Below are positions 39,946-52,247 of a stretch of DNA of 64,000 nucleotides, piece after piece. The DNA lies in assembly GCF_004664715.2 (NCBI RefSeq), contig NC_051066.1:85418736-85482735 (forward strand), in the 5' to 3' direction. The stretch comes from Peromyscus leucopus. Lineage: Eukaryota; Chordata; Mammalia; Rodentia; Cricetidae. The first letter of the stretch is position 1, and each line of letters starts with the position of its first letter. The position numbers and the translations under genes were made by a program. The notes below the pieces were generated by a model that made no database searches, was not told where the DNA came from, and saw only the letters and a list, made by a program, of their open reading frames with translations.

Positions 39946-41007
39946 CCCCCTTTTCCTATTGTGAGTAGTTCAAATATATGACTTTTAACAAAGCAGATAG
40001 TAGGAGTCAATGAATAATTGTAGAAAGGAAAAGAAGGAAAAGGCAGGAGTATATGAACGGATTGAGAAGGAAGACCCATATGTAGCTAGGTAGTACTAAC
40101 ATAATAGATATTAAGGCCAGGAAAAACTGGAGTGTTCATTTACCAACTTCTTCCCTCTAATAGAAGATCAATGATATGAATCTACAGTGAACTTTCACAT
40201 CAACTTCAAGACACTTCAGTGTTAACAGCTCCCCTACTACTTTACACTCAAGCCCCAGTGTGCTCTGTATTTTACTTTTATTTAGTTTATAGCCCTCTTC
40301 AATTTAGTAAAAAACAAAAACCAAACAAACAAAAAACAGCAGTTGATACCTGCAGTACTGGCAGCATATTAGGTGAAGAAGACATTCCATAAGCACTATG
40401 AATCAAGAGATTGGTTGCCACAGTAACTAACACAAAACAGGCCACTTTCAAAAGGACTTAATGCTGTTTGGACAACTGCAGGGTGTGACAATGGAACTTT
40501 GGTTGTTACAGATATATAGTTTTCCATTTTTAAGCAAGTGGGTGCTAAGCTTACCCAAAGAAACACCTGCCTGATGAAAACATTGCTATCTAATTGAAAA
40601 TATATAGTATTTATATATAGTATAATAGTATACCCACATGTCACCTTTGTCAGAGTAAACAATGCCAGAAACTACATTAACCAGTGCTGCAATTCATTAT
40701 CCAATCATTCTGTCAAATCTAAATTTGCAATAATGAATTTTTCCAGTTTTCCTACACACAATACAACATCAATTCAAAAATAGAAAAAAATCAAAGCAGT
40801 ATTTAGAGATTTTTTTCTAATTCATGTGAAAGGAATTAAATATAGATTCAGTATAGTTAGATGACTAAGAACATTGTGTTTTATTTGAACTATGACAATC
40901 ATTAACTGAGGTGTTAACTAATCCATGATTGTATTTTTTGTTTAAATGAAGAACTGATAGAAAGTTTATCATACATATTATTATATAAAGGTGCAAATAG
41001 GAAAACT

Positions 41008-41145
41008 TCAAGTATTTTTTTTGGTGTTGTTTTTTGAGACAAAGTTTATCTGTATAGCCCTGGTTATCCTAGAAATCACTTTGTAGACCAGGCCTCTTGA
41101 GTGATGTTATTAAGAGCATGTGCCACCACCGCCCAGCATCAAGTA
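41008..41145 (-). mobile_element. B1 SINE with target duplication
   Basis: Reverse complement begins tgctgggcggtggtggcaca and ends in an A-tail. The direct repeat tcaagta is found at 41008-41014 and 41139-41145. Confidence 0.85.
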
Positions 41146-41339
41146 CTTTTTTTATAAACATAGTTGACAAAGTATAAAATCAAATAATAATGATTTAGAT
41201 TAGTAAAGTGCTTTCCAATCAGTGTGGGGCATGTTCAATTTATATTCAAGATTTTAATATTTATTATTTCCAGGACATGGAATAATGTTGGCTTTTACAG
41301 AGAATCTGGGACACAGCTAATTTATCAGGTGCCCATTTG

Positions 41340-41701
41340 TGTTGGTTAGTTTTAATTGTCAACTTGATACAACCTTGAGTCACCTGGTTGTGGTGGGAAC
41401 CTCAAATGAAGAATTATTTCTATGCCCATGTCTATGAGGAGATGTCTTGACTAATGATTGATGTGAAAGGGCACAGCTCTCTGTGAGCAGCGCCATTCCT
41501 AGGCAGGTGGGCCTGTGCTATGTGAGCATGCTAGCTGAGCATAAGTCAGGGAACAAGCCATTAAACAGCATCCTTCATGGCCTGTACTTCAGTTTCTGCT
41601 CTACCTTCCCTCAACAATTGATTATAACCTTGAAGTTTAAGCAAAGGAAAAAAAAATTGGTCTCTAAGCTGGTTTTGGTCATGTCGCTTATTATAGTACT
41701 T
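41340..41701 (+). mobile_element. Rodent medium-reiterated repeat (gtcaacttgat type)
   Basis: tgttggttagttttaattgt then caacttgatacaaccttgag, and agcaaaggaaaaaaaaattgg with catgtcgcttattatag at the end, fit a common rodent nonautonomous repeat. Confidence 0.65.
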
Positions 41702-42641
41702 TAAAGATTACTAGAAAACCGCTAACCTTCCAACAACTTTGAAAACAATCATGCATTTGAAAGTCATGGATCTCAGAAACATTTGGAAAAGCTGATTTTA
41801 AAGACTATCTCAAGAATTGGTGACTTATGACTCATGTTTAAAGGAAAGCTTTACAAATATTTAGCCTATTGCTAAAATAATAGTGGAGATTTGTCAGAGG
41901 GCATTTTAAAAATAAAATAATGGCAGTAGCTGTTTTTTGTATATATTGGATAAGGTGGGTATGTTACTTATTTTGAATCTAACCAACATTTATTGAACAC
42001 TTAATGTGTGCTATGCACCGTGCTAATCTCCAAGTGTAAGAAATAAGAAGATGTTGAGTGTTTTCAGAGGTTTTCACATGTCATCCTTGGAGTTACTCTC
42101 CACCTCCACCATGTGCATTTGCTGTTAGGTAGTATTAAAAACTACCAACCTCACAAACTAAGTCTTGTGTTCATGATTTCTGCACTCATCTCCCTCCCCC
42201 AGGGTTCTCTATAATTGATGAGGTCTGAAAGCACTCTGCTAGTGGGCAGAGTGAAGTTCTCCCCGTCCAGTGCAAATCTTACAGTTTTGCTCATTTTTCC
42301 CACTCTCTGGTTTATTGGTGGAATACTCCACAGTGTTGACACTAGCTTTAACCTGGACTACAAACTGGGAGATCTTTGGAGAAGTAAAAGCTCATCCAGT
42401 CCACTGGCCACAAATCAAAGTGTAGACAGCATTGGATTCTGGTATGCCTTTGCATACAGTAGAATTTTTTTTTTTTAAAGTGGATACAGCCATGAAAAAA
42501 CACCTGATCTCTCACTGGCCCTTAACCCACATACAGCACCAAATGAATTGCAAGAAAGACAGAGAAAAGTCCTCAGTTACAATCCAATATCACCTCCATC
42601 AGGCTGATCCAAATGTTATAAGATCCATGAAAAAGACTCTC

Positions 42642-42646
<5 letters not shown>

Positions 42647-42679
<33 letters not shown>
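42647..42679 (+). repeat. (GT)n microsatellite
   Basis: About 16 GT units. Confidence 0.98.
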
Positions 42680-42681
<2 letters not shown>

Positions 42682-42884
42682 ATTTTTCTTCCTTTTTATA
42701 TTTACTATGTTTTCAGTAGTATTTTAATTTATTTTATTTTGTAAAAAGTTTTTACTTTTATTTTTAGTTCCTCCTCTGGTATTTATCCAGTTTTATTGTA
42801 TTTATGTAACTTTGACAGGCAGTCTGCTTTCTCTCATATGCTCAATCTAGTTTTAAAAGAAAGTAAAAAAATAGAGAAATGAAA

Positions 42885-43045
42885 GTAAAATAGGAACTTC
42901 TTAGGAAAAGGAAGGGCTGGCAACGGAGACAGAGGGATAAGAAATTATAACTGTAAACATGATCTAAGTACATGATGCACGTATATGAAAATGTAATGAA
43001 ACCAATAATCATATGGTGAGTATATGCTAATGAAATACTGAAAAC
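42885..43045 (+). mobile_element. Possible L1 3' end
   Basis: The phrase gtatatgaaaatgtaatgaa followed by accaataatcatatgg resembles the terminal part of an L1 3' UTR; the copy is worn. Confidence 0.4.
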
Positions 43046-43504
43046 AGCATATAGAGGGATGATTACAAGGAATTGAATAACAGGGTGCAGTCAGAAGGAA
43101 ACTATCTAATTGGCTCCAGTAGCCAGGAGGGGTCACATTATGAATTTAATAAAATCAGTAAAGATTATGACATAATATTAGATCATGTAATCAGTCTATG
43201 ATTTGTTCCTGATTATCAGTTGGCCACACTTTCAAGTTAGTATAATTCAGTATGCTACATTGGTTGAGGTATTTAAATCTGGATTCAGATAATTTGGGCT
43301 CCAATTAACTGAGCCTCTTGTTCATTTAGTTTAACAGTGCTCAGTCTCCTGTCTACAGCTTATAAATCAGAATAATAATGATACCAACTGTAAAGGATTA
43401 TTACTATGACTAAATGAGATAATGCATGAGGGAACATTGCTGCCTGATTCACTCTAAAGACCATACAAAGTCACTTATTATTATAAGGGGAAAATTGGAA
43501 AGTT

Positions 43505-43657
43505 ATATGGGGCCATGCTTGGCATAATAAAGTGTTTGATGACAAGCCTGGCAACATAAGTTTCATCCTTGGAACCCACATGGTGAAAGAAGTAGGTGGA
43601 AGGAGAGAACTAAATCCTGTAAGTTACCTTCTGACCACACACACATGATATATCAAG

Positions 43658-43658
<1 letters not shown>
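43505..43658 (+). mobile_element. Diverged B3/B4-like SINE
   Basis: tgatgacaagcctggcaaca, catccttggaacccacatgg and taccttctgacc are recognisable parts of a tRNA-derived rodent SINE whose tail became the adjacent CA/CG tract. Confidence 0.55.
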
Positions 43659-43699
<41 letters not shown>

Positions 43700-43760
43700 T
43701 GCACGCATGCACGCACGCGCGCGCGCGCACACATGCACGCAAGCACACGCAAACACAGAT
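43659..43760 (+). repeat. (AC)n/(CG)n purine-pyrimidine tract
   Basis: A pure AC tract, then GCATGCACGCATGCACGCAC, a run of eight CG steps and an ACACATGCACGC tail. Almost every base alternates purine and pyrimidine. Confidence 0.97.
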
Positions 43761-44604
43761 ACACAGATACACTAAATACATACATAAATGTAGCAAACAC
43801 TAGTATATAAAACTTTCATCTCTTCAGTTTGTATTAGAGTATTGCTTGCTTTTCAGTGATTCAATTCCCCTTTAAGTTGTAGAAAAACAGTCTTTCTCAG
43901 GATAAAGATGGCTGAAAACATAGACAAGTAATACAAAAGACACTGACTTAGACATTTTGAATATGCTTATATGATATATACCATGTATCACAATTCAGTA
44001 CAAAAAAGCCAGCAACATTCCTAGTTTAATGAAGCAGTACAAAACAAATATCTCTATGACTATTAATTCCAGAAATAGAAACTCAACAACTCTTACAGAA
44101 ATCCCCCTTTCTCTTTCTCTTAATTACAGTGTCTTCCATACTCAGTTCTCAGCACAAATTTTGTTTGTTATGGTTTCGGATATTTTTACTTTTCTTCAGT
44201 TTCAGCAACAAAGGGTATGCCATTAAACATTCAGTTTATCCAAATATAAACACAAGATGATTTTTATGTCTAGCTACTTTCACGAAATGTAAAATCCATT
44301 TCTAATTTTCAGTCATTTGCATTTCTTTTCTTGTCATGCATTATCATAATGTATGGATATAACAGAAGTTCTGTCTCCTTATGTTGATAGACATTTGGCT
44401 ACATCCTGTCTTGATTATTATAAAGTTATAATAAACATCCATTTATATGTCTTGCAGTACTTATTCAGAGGTCTTTCTATCAGGTGTACCTATGAGAAAA
44501 CTGTTGATTCATAAACAACATTATGTAACATGAATCTTAAAATGTCCGAAGCTGATATGTGAAATTACGTTAATTAGAAAATAAAAAGATTAAATAAATA
44601 AAAA

Positions 44605-44999
44605 ATAAAAGGTCTTATTAATAAAATCAAACCCAGAGCCAGGTATTGGGGTGAATGCTGAATGATCAGAGAAACAGAACAAGCCACAGCCACCTCACCT
44701 TGCCAATTCCTCAGCTGATCCTGTTTCCTCAGACTGGAAGACTCAAAGTCCTCATCCAAAAGAATCTCAGCTGAACTGCTGCTCAAAAGCTTAACCAGCT
44801 CTAGTTCCTGGTTTTCATGCCTTATATACTTTGCTGCTTTCTGCTATCACTTCCTGAGATTAAAGGCTTGAGTCACAATGTCTGGCTGTTTCCAGTGTGG
44901 CTTTGAACTCACAGAGATCTGAGTGGATGTCTATTCTCTGACCCCAGATAAGTTTATTAGGGTGCACAATATTTTGGGGAACACAATATCACCACAACA
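44605..44999 (-). mobile_element. LTR-like composite repeat, copy 4
   Basis: The reverse complement starts TGTTGTGGTGATATTGTG and ends tttgattttattaataagacc. It contains a B1-type segment and the ggaagtgatagcagaaagca region. It is shorter than the other copies but colinear with copy 3. Confidence 0.7.
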
Positions 45000-45395
45000 T
45001 TGTAAGTTGATTTGTGTCTCTGCCAACAGCATTTTTGTGCCTTGTGGCTCATGACTACTCTCCAATCTTTCAAAGGCAGGGAGATATATAATAGTAATTT
45101 ATTGTGGTTTTAATTTATATTCCCATTTCTAATAATTTTATGTCATACAAACATTTTAGTTAGCAAGCCTTTTGACGTCTATTTATGTTAAAAATCTATG
45201 ATTTTTGTCTTCAGTTGGATTTCACTATTTTAATGATAATTGAAGGTCATATTCTCAATTTTAATTTATCTGTATTTTTAACATTAAAGGTGTTTTGCCC
45301 TTATTTACAAAGACATTCTTTATTCCCAGGTGGTGAGGATTTCTTCCTCCTCAATTGTGTAGGACAAGCTTCTTTTACCACATGAGACTGAGATC

Positions 45396-45585
45396 GGGGC
45401 CTGGAGATATGGCTGTGTGGTTAAGAACACTGGTAGTAAGTAAGACATTCACAATTGACTGTCACTCCAGTCTCAGAAAACTCTCATGCCCTCTTCCTGC
45501 CTTCGTTGACACCAGACACACCAGTGGTGCACAGGCATACACACGGGTAGAATAAAAATATAATAATTAAATAGGAGTAAAAATA
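45396..45585 (+). mobile_element. B2 SINE
   Basis: ggggcctggagatatggctg opens the tRNA-derived head. The body contains cttcctgccttcgttgacac and cacaggcatacacacgg, and it ends in an A/T-rich tail. Confidence 0.85.
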
Positions 45586-45894
45586 AAGATGAACAACCAA
45601 TGTTTGCTGGATGGAAATGTACCACATACAATATGCTGTAAGGACCAAGCTTCACTATTGTTATGTAGTTATCCAATTGTTCTATGTCACTTAGAACAAT
45701 ATCCCTTTCCTCATGTCCATGTAGCCCTGCTTTTGTCCTACCTAGCTCTACTGTCCACCCATGAAAGCCGTGGTTGAAATAAAGATGGTCATAGTTCACT
45801 TGTTAACCCTATGTTATAGAGAATGTATCTAAGTCTGTCAGTCTTGATATGTAGTACATATTGTTGTACAGGTCCTGGCTCAATTTGGTAGAGT

Positions 45895-46081
45895 TTTTTT
45901 TTGTTTGTTTGTTTTTTTTGTTTTTTTTTTTTTTGGTTTTTCGAGACAGGGTTTCTCTGTGTAGCTTTGCGCCTTTCCTGGAACTTACTTGGTAGCCCAG
46001 GCTGGCCTCGAACTCACAGAGATCCGCCTGCCTCTGCCTCCCGAGTGCTGGGATTAAAGGCGTGCGCCACCACTGCCCGGC
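45895..46081 (-). mobile_element. Young B1 SINE (cricetid type), part of an ID-B1 pair
   Basis: Reverse complement starts gccgggcagtggtggcgcac and contains ggaaaggcgcaaagctac. The T-rich left end is its tail. Near consensus; see the finding on the shared target duplication. Confidence 0.96.
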
Positions 46082-46093
46082 TAAATACATAGA

Positions 46094-46188
46094 TTTTTTT
46101 TTTTTTTTTTTTTTTGAGCTGAGGACCGAACCCAGGACCTTGTGCTTGCTAGGCAAGCGCTCTACCACTGAGCTAAATCCCCAACCCT
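46094..46188 (-). mobile_element. ID SINE (BC1-like, tRNA-Ala derived)
   Basis: Reverse complement reads ggttggggatttagctcagt, then ggtagagcgcttgcctagca, and later ggttcggtcctcagctc before a run of about 22 A. The A box (tagctcagtgg) and B box (ggttcggtcc) are intact, so it is a young ID copy. Confidence 0.95.
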
Positions 46189-49100
46189 AAATTGGTAGAG
46201 TCTTATAAGGACTTATGTAACACGAATAGCTTGCATAGGGCAAATCTTCTTGATTATTGAGTCTAGTTCTAGACTGAAGATTTTATTTTATTACCCTCAA
46301 TAGTATGAAAGAATAGAACACTCCCAGTATGCAGGATTCCTAACTGCTGCCCATATCTGCTCCCACTCACATAGACTTTTTTGTGTAAATTTTGATAACC
46401 AGTTATCACTGTGCCCATTTTATGAATTCTTCAGGTTTTTTTAAATTGTATTTAGTGAGTAACATAGACAGTCACTGAGAGACAAAGGGGCCGTGCATGA
46501 CTCAGGCTTTCTCAGAATACTGCAATACTTAGATTGGCAATGGCTGCTTATGTGGCTTGTTTATGCAGCTCCTTTAGCTCAATGTTGATGATACACAACA
46601 GACAGATTGGTCCAACTCTCCTCCACAATCTGAGTAGTTAGTTGGATAGTCCTCACCCACAAGGTCATTGTCATATTGCACACTTGTTCTTAATCATGTC
46701 CTAGGGGCTCCATAAATGATTTTTAAAAATCAAATATTCTTTTCATAGTTTTCATTAGTGATATTAGTTTTTGACTTCCTATGAGTCTTTGCAGTAAGCC
46801 TTAATTTCGAGTTAGGGGATGGTAGTCTAGATGCTGTTAGTCTGATGTCATATTTCACCAGGAATTTCCTGCTTTATGCTTCCCAATTAATGTCCCAGAT
46901 ACTCGGCATATAATTACAGTTTATTTCAGGATGCAACCATCTCCTACCATTAGCTCATTATAGACCTTTTCTTATAATGAACAATATGTGTCTATATTTC
47001 CAAAAATCCTTATTAAAACAAACTAAGAAAAAAATCATATGCTGAAGTTCAGAAGAAATTTGTACACAGTGGAAATTTGTTAAATTTTGCTCAAAGTGTT
47101 AAAAATTCTGTTTCCTCTGCTAGATTTTTTTTTCATTTTAAAAATAGTACTTATTAGGAAAAATATTTTAATTTCCCAAGTGTTCTAGAGAATAAAGTAT
47201 ATATTAACATATATGCATTTTAATGCACCTTGCTTAACTCTAAATACACCAGAAAAGTAATGCTGAATTTCCTGTTCAAATAATCTTTAATTATGAGTTT
47301 TAGGAATGCCAAAACTCTGACCTCAATACTGAGCAGATGCTCAGTGCTGATGAGAGCTTGGCCAGGTTCATTACCTCCAGCTCACAGTGCCAGCTCTTCC
47401 TCTTTTCCATATGGCACAGTCAGTAACACAAATCATTTCTGAAACAGTAACTGGAATGCTGACACTGGGCAGCAGGATGGCTAATGTTCTAGTCCAGATT
47501 CTGCCACAACTGGGCAGAGAAAAATACTATTTCAGAACATACAAGTAAAAGTCATATTTAATAATAAATCATGCAAATAATTTCAATGATTATTGCTGTT
47601 ATTAATGCCATACTATCCATTAAGGAACTCACACAACAAATCATATGATGGTTTCCAATACACAGAAATACTGAAAAGACTGGTCATCTCATAGGTACAA
47701 TGAAAACATTTGCAAGAAATCACTGAATTTATATTTCAGGTTATTTACATTAACTCTTATAATGAAATTAAAACATTTATACACATTGGGTAATTGACAA
47801 GCACCGGGTCAAGTTAAGAGTAAAATATAATTCAGGGCTCAGCGACTTACCTGAGAGCACTTGATCCACTTTCAACCCTAAGGACATTTGCAGAGCCTGT
47901 GAGTGTGGGCTTTGTTTTTGAAAATTTCTAGGTGCCAGGGTTACAATGGAAAGTGAGTCAGATAATCCAAGCTGCAGGTATTTTTAGGACACATATAGTA
48001 AGTGAAGTTGAATTATTAAGATATTCCCTGCTTTTGGTTCTATGCTTGTAATATACAACAGGCAAGTAGGTGCCTAAAAGAAAGGCACTCCCAAACCAAA
48101 GTTGTCAATTATACACATCCAAGTTGGATTTATTTTCAGTTTAACAATGCAAAAATCAGTGTGTCATACCAAAATATAGAACAAAATATCTATGAAACAT
48201 GGGGATGTTCCCAGTACATTATTCAATCAAAGACTATCATTTTACTGGAATATTTAATGTGAAATGCCAGACTTCCAGATTATATTATCAAAACCTCAGC
48301 TACAATTTTTGCCTAATATCATTAACAGAACCATGTTAGGAAAGACACAGATGTTCCAAAGCAAGTTATTCTTAATAGTTACATGATTATTATTGTTCAA
48401 ATGCTTTGATGTGTCAAAGAGAAAATTCCCCATAATCTTTACATTAACATGATTTTTATCTGATGAGAATGTATTAGCTTGTGCAAAAAAGGCAAGCCCA
48501 AAGAAAGATGAATTCCTGTATCTTCAGAAAAGTGTTTTTCATAATCCAGTGATCTTAAGTTCCCTGATCTTTTCACCTGTAAATTCTATCACAAGGACAA
48601 ATATCTCTTAAGACATAGAAAAGAGAAAGATGAGTCATTAAACCAGCTATGTTTTGTTAGTATTATAAAGCAGATGATCATGTTTTGGTTATAAATAATC
48701 TATTCAGAGTTTCAAGACATTTTAAGAACTTGGAAAGGTTCTAAAATACATTGTACACATGTTGGACTGTTAAGGACTATTTTTATAAATGTGTCATTCT
48801 TTCCAGACCCACAGTTACTTTTACTGTTAGAAGTTAGGTGTTTGCAAGGAGAGAAAGGTAAATTCTGAATGTGGAGATTGCAGCCCTAGAGATTTCTGGT
48901 TTATGGAGGCTACTTTCTTGTTTGAAACTTTCTTCTGTAACATTTCTTATATTATAGAAGACAATTCAATACAAACAAGTGACTTTTAGCCATTCTTTGG
49001 CAGTAGGGAATATATTTAGATAAAGAATCATACATATGCATTGAAATAATTATCCACGGAGCTTCAAGGGGTTAATAGATTCCTTGAAGCTCATTTGTGG

Positions 49101-49751
49101 GCTCTCTTGGGGATTCATAGCCTGGGAAACTCTGGCTTTAGCAATGTTTATCATAATCTTGTTTGTTCTTTCATTCAAGTACTAACCAGAACTGACCCTA
49201 CTTGGCTTCCCAGATTTGATGAGACCCATCAGGTTTAGGGTAATATGGGAATATACAAATGTATCTGCTTGTAAACTTAAGTTCTTCTTTTCAAGGTTGG
49301 TAGAAGTTAGTTAAATCCTTTATGGGAAATCTTCCAAGCCCTTTGGAAGCCTCTTGATTATAACAGTATATTCATTTGAAGAGTTCCTCAGAGATAAATG
49401 GCAGCATCAATACACCTTCAGTTTCACATTCTAGCACTTTATATAAAACCCCACATTTTTATGTCATTGTATACAAGTGAATTAAATTTTCAATGTCTCT
49501 TTCAAAGAAGCTTATTGATATGAAATCCATCCATCATACAATTTATCTATTTTGAATATAAAAAAGCAACTTAGTATGTCCACAAAGTTGGACAATGTTC
49601 ACCACTGCCTTTTGGAAACTTTCATCATACATAAAATATTTGTATGGTCATTAGTGTTCATTCTCCATTTTCCCTTTCCCTTCTAGTTTCTGTCATCCTT
49701 TGCTGGCCCCAAGTGAACACTTATGTACTTCATGTACATGTTTGCACCCCC

Positions 49752-49761
49752 CACACACACA

Positions 49762-49794
<33 letters not shown>
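49752..49794. repeat. (CA)n(GT)n palindromic microsatellite
   Basis: About six AC units run directly into about 15 GT units, giving a perfect inverted repeat centred near 49764. Confidence 0.97.
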
Positions 49795-49796
<2 letters not shown>

Positions 49797-49839
49797 CTGT
49801 GTACTTTGAAAAATTGTGATAATAGTGTTGAATGTAGAT

Positions 49840-50760
49840 AAAGAATTACAAAAATTAAATAACTCCTTCCCAATAGCCAAATAATAAACAGGCCAAGAAA
49901 ATGAACAGATAGTTCTCAAGAGAAGAAATAAAAATGGCTAATAAATATTTTAAAGTGTTCATACTTAACCAATACCATAATGTACACTAAAACTACTTTG
50001 TGATTCCATAAATACACTAGTAGAAACACTACCATAAAAATATGGTATTTATATAGGGAAAGAGAAATTCTTATACATTTGATGGTTGAAGTGTAACTGG
50101 GGTCAGACACTATGGAAATCAGTGTGGAGGTTTCTCAAAACACAAAACATTGAACCTATGGCCCAGCCATACTTCAAGTTCTACAGCCAAAGAACTCTTT
50201 ATATCCCACAACGAATATACTTGCTCATTCATGTTTATTTTTGTTCTATTCACAATACCAATGAATTAGAGCCAGTTATATATCTATTATAGAAGAGTAG
50301 ATTACTGAGATGTGGTATGTTCAAGCAGTGGAGTTATATTTATCTGTAAGAAAAGTGAAATTTGTAGTAAACATGTGGAATTGAAAAATATATTAAATGA
50401 GATAGCTCAAGCTCAGAAAGACAATCACTCCATGGTATCTGTCATAAGCAGATCCTGGCTTATAGTCAATAGATATGTTTGTTTAGTAGGGATTAATTGT
50501 ATGTGGAGGCCTGAAAACTAGAAAAGGACCCATGAGAAGGGATCAAAAAGTATTAAGGGATGGAGAGGAATGCATTAAAATGCATGTTATAAGAAAGTGG
50601 AAGATAGATTCCTGGTGCTGAAAAGATACAATTGAGAATGGGGACAAGGAGTAGGTTAGGGAGATAAGGGAGGAAAAACAGGATGCAGGGAGAATAAAAT
50701 AAAACATGTAAACATGAAAATCCATGAATAAATCTGTTATTTTATAGGCCAATTTTAAAA
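49840..50760 (+). mobile_element. Old L1 fragment (ORF2 3' end and 3' UTR)
   Basis: aacaggccaagaaaatgaac, atggctaataaatattttaa, ctatggaaatcagtgtggag and cccagccatacttcaagttc are relics of the end of L1 ORF2 and its flank, in the order usual for ancient mammalian/rodent L1. All frames are broken. Confidence 0.7.
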
Positions 50761-51058
50761 AGAAAGAGTAGAAATAACTAGGTGTCTTTATGGTATGGGT
50801 AAAATGATTAAGTTTCTGCGTAGAAATCCAATACAGTAATAAAAATGAGTCTGTTTACAAACTTGTTTTGAACAATTCACAAGATAAAAATCATAGATTA
50901 AAAAAAGCAACAAAAAGTCAAGAAAGAACTAATGTGAGTGGCAGACATCTGCGGTGCTAAGAGAAGTGAGAAATGGAATTATCTGGGAAGTTATTAGACA
51001 AAACACAATATGGCATTGTTCCTCACTATTTTTCTCTCTTTATATAATATTATGTTTC

Positions 51059-51080
51059 CATATATATATATATATATAAT
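51059..51080. repeat. (TA)n tract
   Basis: About ten TA units ending at taatatac. Confidence 0.95.
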
Positions 51081-51901
51081 ATACAAAGCTATGGGGGCTA
51101 TTACTTAGTAATTTTTCTTGAGATTGTACTTTCAAAAATATAGACCTTGCTAAAGGTTTAATTTAAAAATTATTAGTAGCAAGTAATATAGATTTTTTCT
51201 AATACACAATAAAATTGAATCATAGTATTAAACTATTTAAGGAGTTACTGTGCATCTTGGAAATTATTTAAAGACTTTGCTTTGGCAAACATGGAACTAT
51301 TTAGCTTAAATAAAACTTTTGGGTTTATTTAATATTTTCATTAGCAAGGAGCAAGACATGAAAGAAATAGACTGAAATTTTGAAATCTCACAATTCAAAC
51401 AAAAAGGAAATGCCCAGAGGAGGTCAAGTGGAGGTACCCAGGATATCTGAAGTTCAGGAAGGGAGATCTATTCTTTGAGTGCTTCAAAGAAAAGGGAGGG
51501 GGAAAGCAGGGTATAAGCTACATGAGTCTTAAAGATTGATGTTAGTAATCAAGATCCAGAGAGGGCCTAGTTCAGGCCAGTGTCTTTGTTTAATATCTAC
51601 AATGTGTTCCATGAGGAAATTGTTGTGGAAAGCAGGGCAATATTTCTTTGTTACTGATTGGCTGATTTGAATCTTTTGTAATGTACCCTTGTATAGAACC
51701 TCAAACAAAACTGTAATTCTGAAAAGAGCTTTGAAGATCAGCAAAATATTGTCTATCTTTCAGACACTATAGCCCTTCTAAACTGTCTACAGAATTTCTT
51801 CCCAGCAAATTTCTGAGTAGAAAAATAACAAAATAACTACATGACAAAAGAACAATCAGATTGAAAAATTATACCAAAGTAATTAAAGTGTTCTAGTTTA
51901 A

Positions 51902-52247
51902 CTGTGATGGTTTGAAAGGAAATGGTCCCCAGGTGGAGTGGCACTATTAGGAAGTGTATTCTTGTTGGAGTAGGCATGGCCTTGTTGGAGGAAGTGTGTC
52001 ACTGTAGGGGTGGGCTTTGGGGTCTCCTATGCTTAAGCTATACCTAGTGTTACAGTTCACTTTTTGACTGCCTATCAAGATGTAGAACTCAACTCCTTTC
52101 TCAGCACTATGTCTGCCTGCATGCCACCTACCATGATGATAATGAACTAAACCTCTGAACTGTAGACTAGCCTCAATTAAATGTTTTCCTTTATAAGAAT
52201 TGCCATGGTCATGGTGTCACTTTACAGCAATAGAAACTCTAAGGGAG
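51902..52247 (+). mobile_element. Rodent DNA-transposon-like repeat (URR1-like)
   Basis: ctgtgatggtttgaaaggaa, ggagtggcactattaggaag, tggccttgttggaggaagtg, gcctgcatgccacctaccat and aattaaatgttttcctttat follow the order of a rodent family I know as URR1 (hAT-Charlie type). Name from memory. Confidence 0.65.

Noticed and set aside
45809..46168. 119-codon minus-strand open frame with Lys-rich blocks
   Set aside because: It is translated from B1 and its A-rich tail plus ID sequence, not a protein gene.
46094..46188. tRNA-like gene with A and B boxes
   Set aside because: It is an ID SINE: it has an A-tail, no tRNA acceptor-stem closure was seen, and it matches BC1/ID, not a functional tRNA.
47375..47436. 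Minus-strand 20-codon frame MICVTDCAIWKRGRAGTVSW ending at a donor-like GAG|GTAATG
   Set aside because: It leaves in phase 2 while the next Ano3 exon (35042-35200) needs phase 0, it has no anoctamin similarity, and nothing supports transcription.
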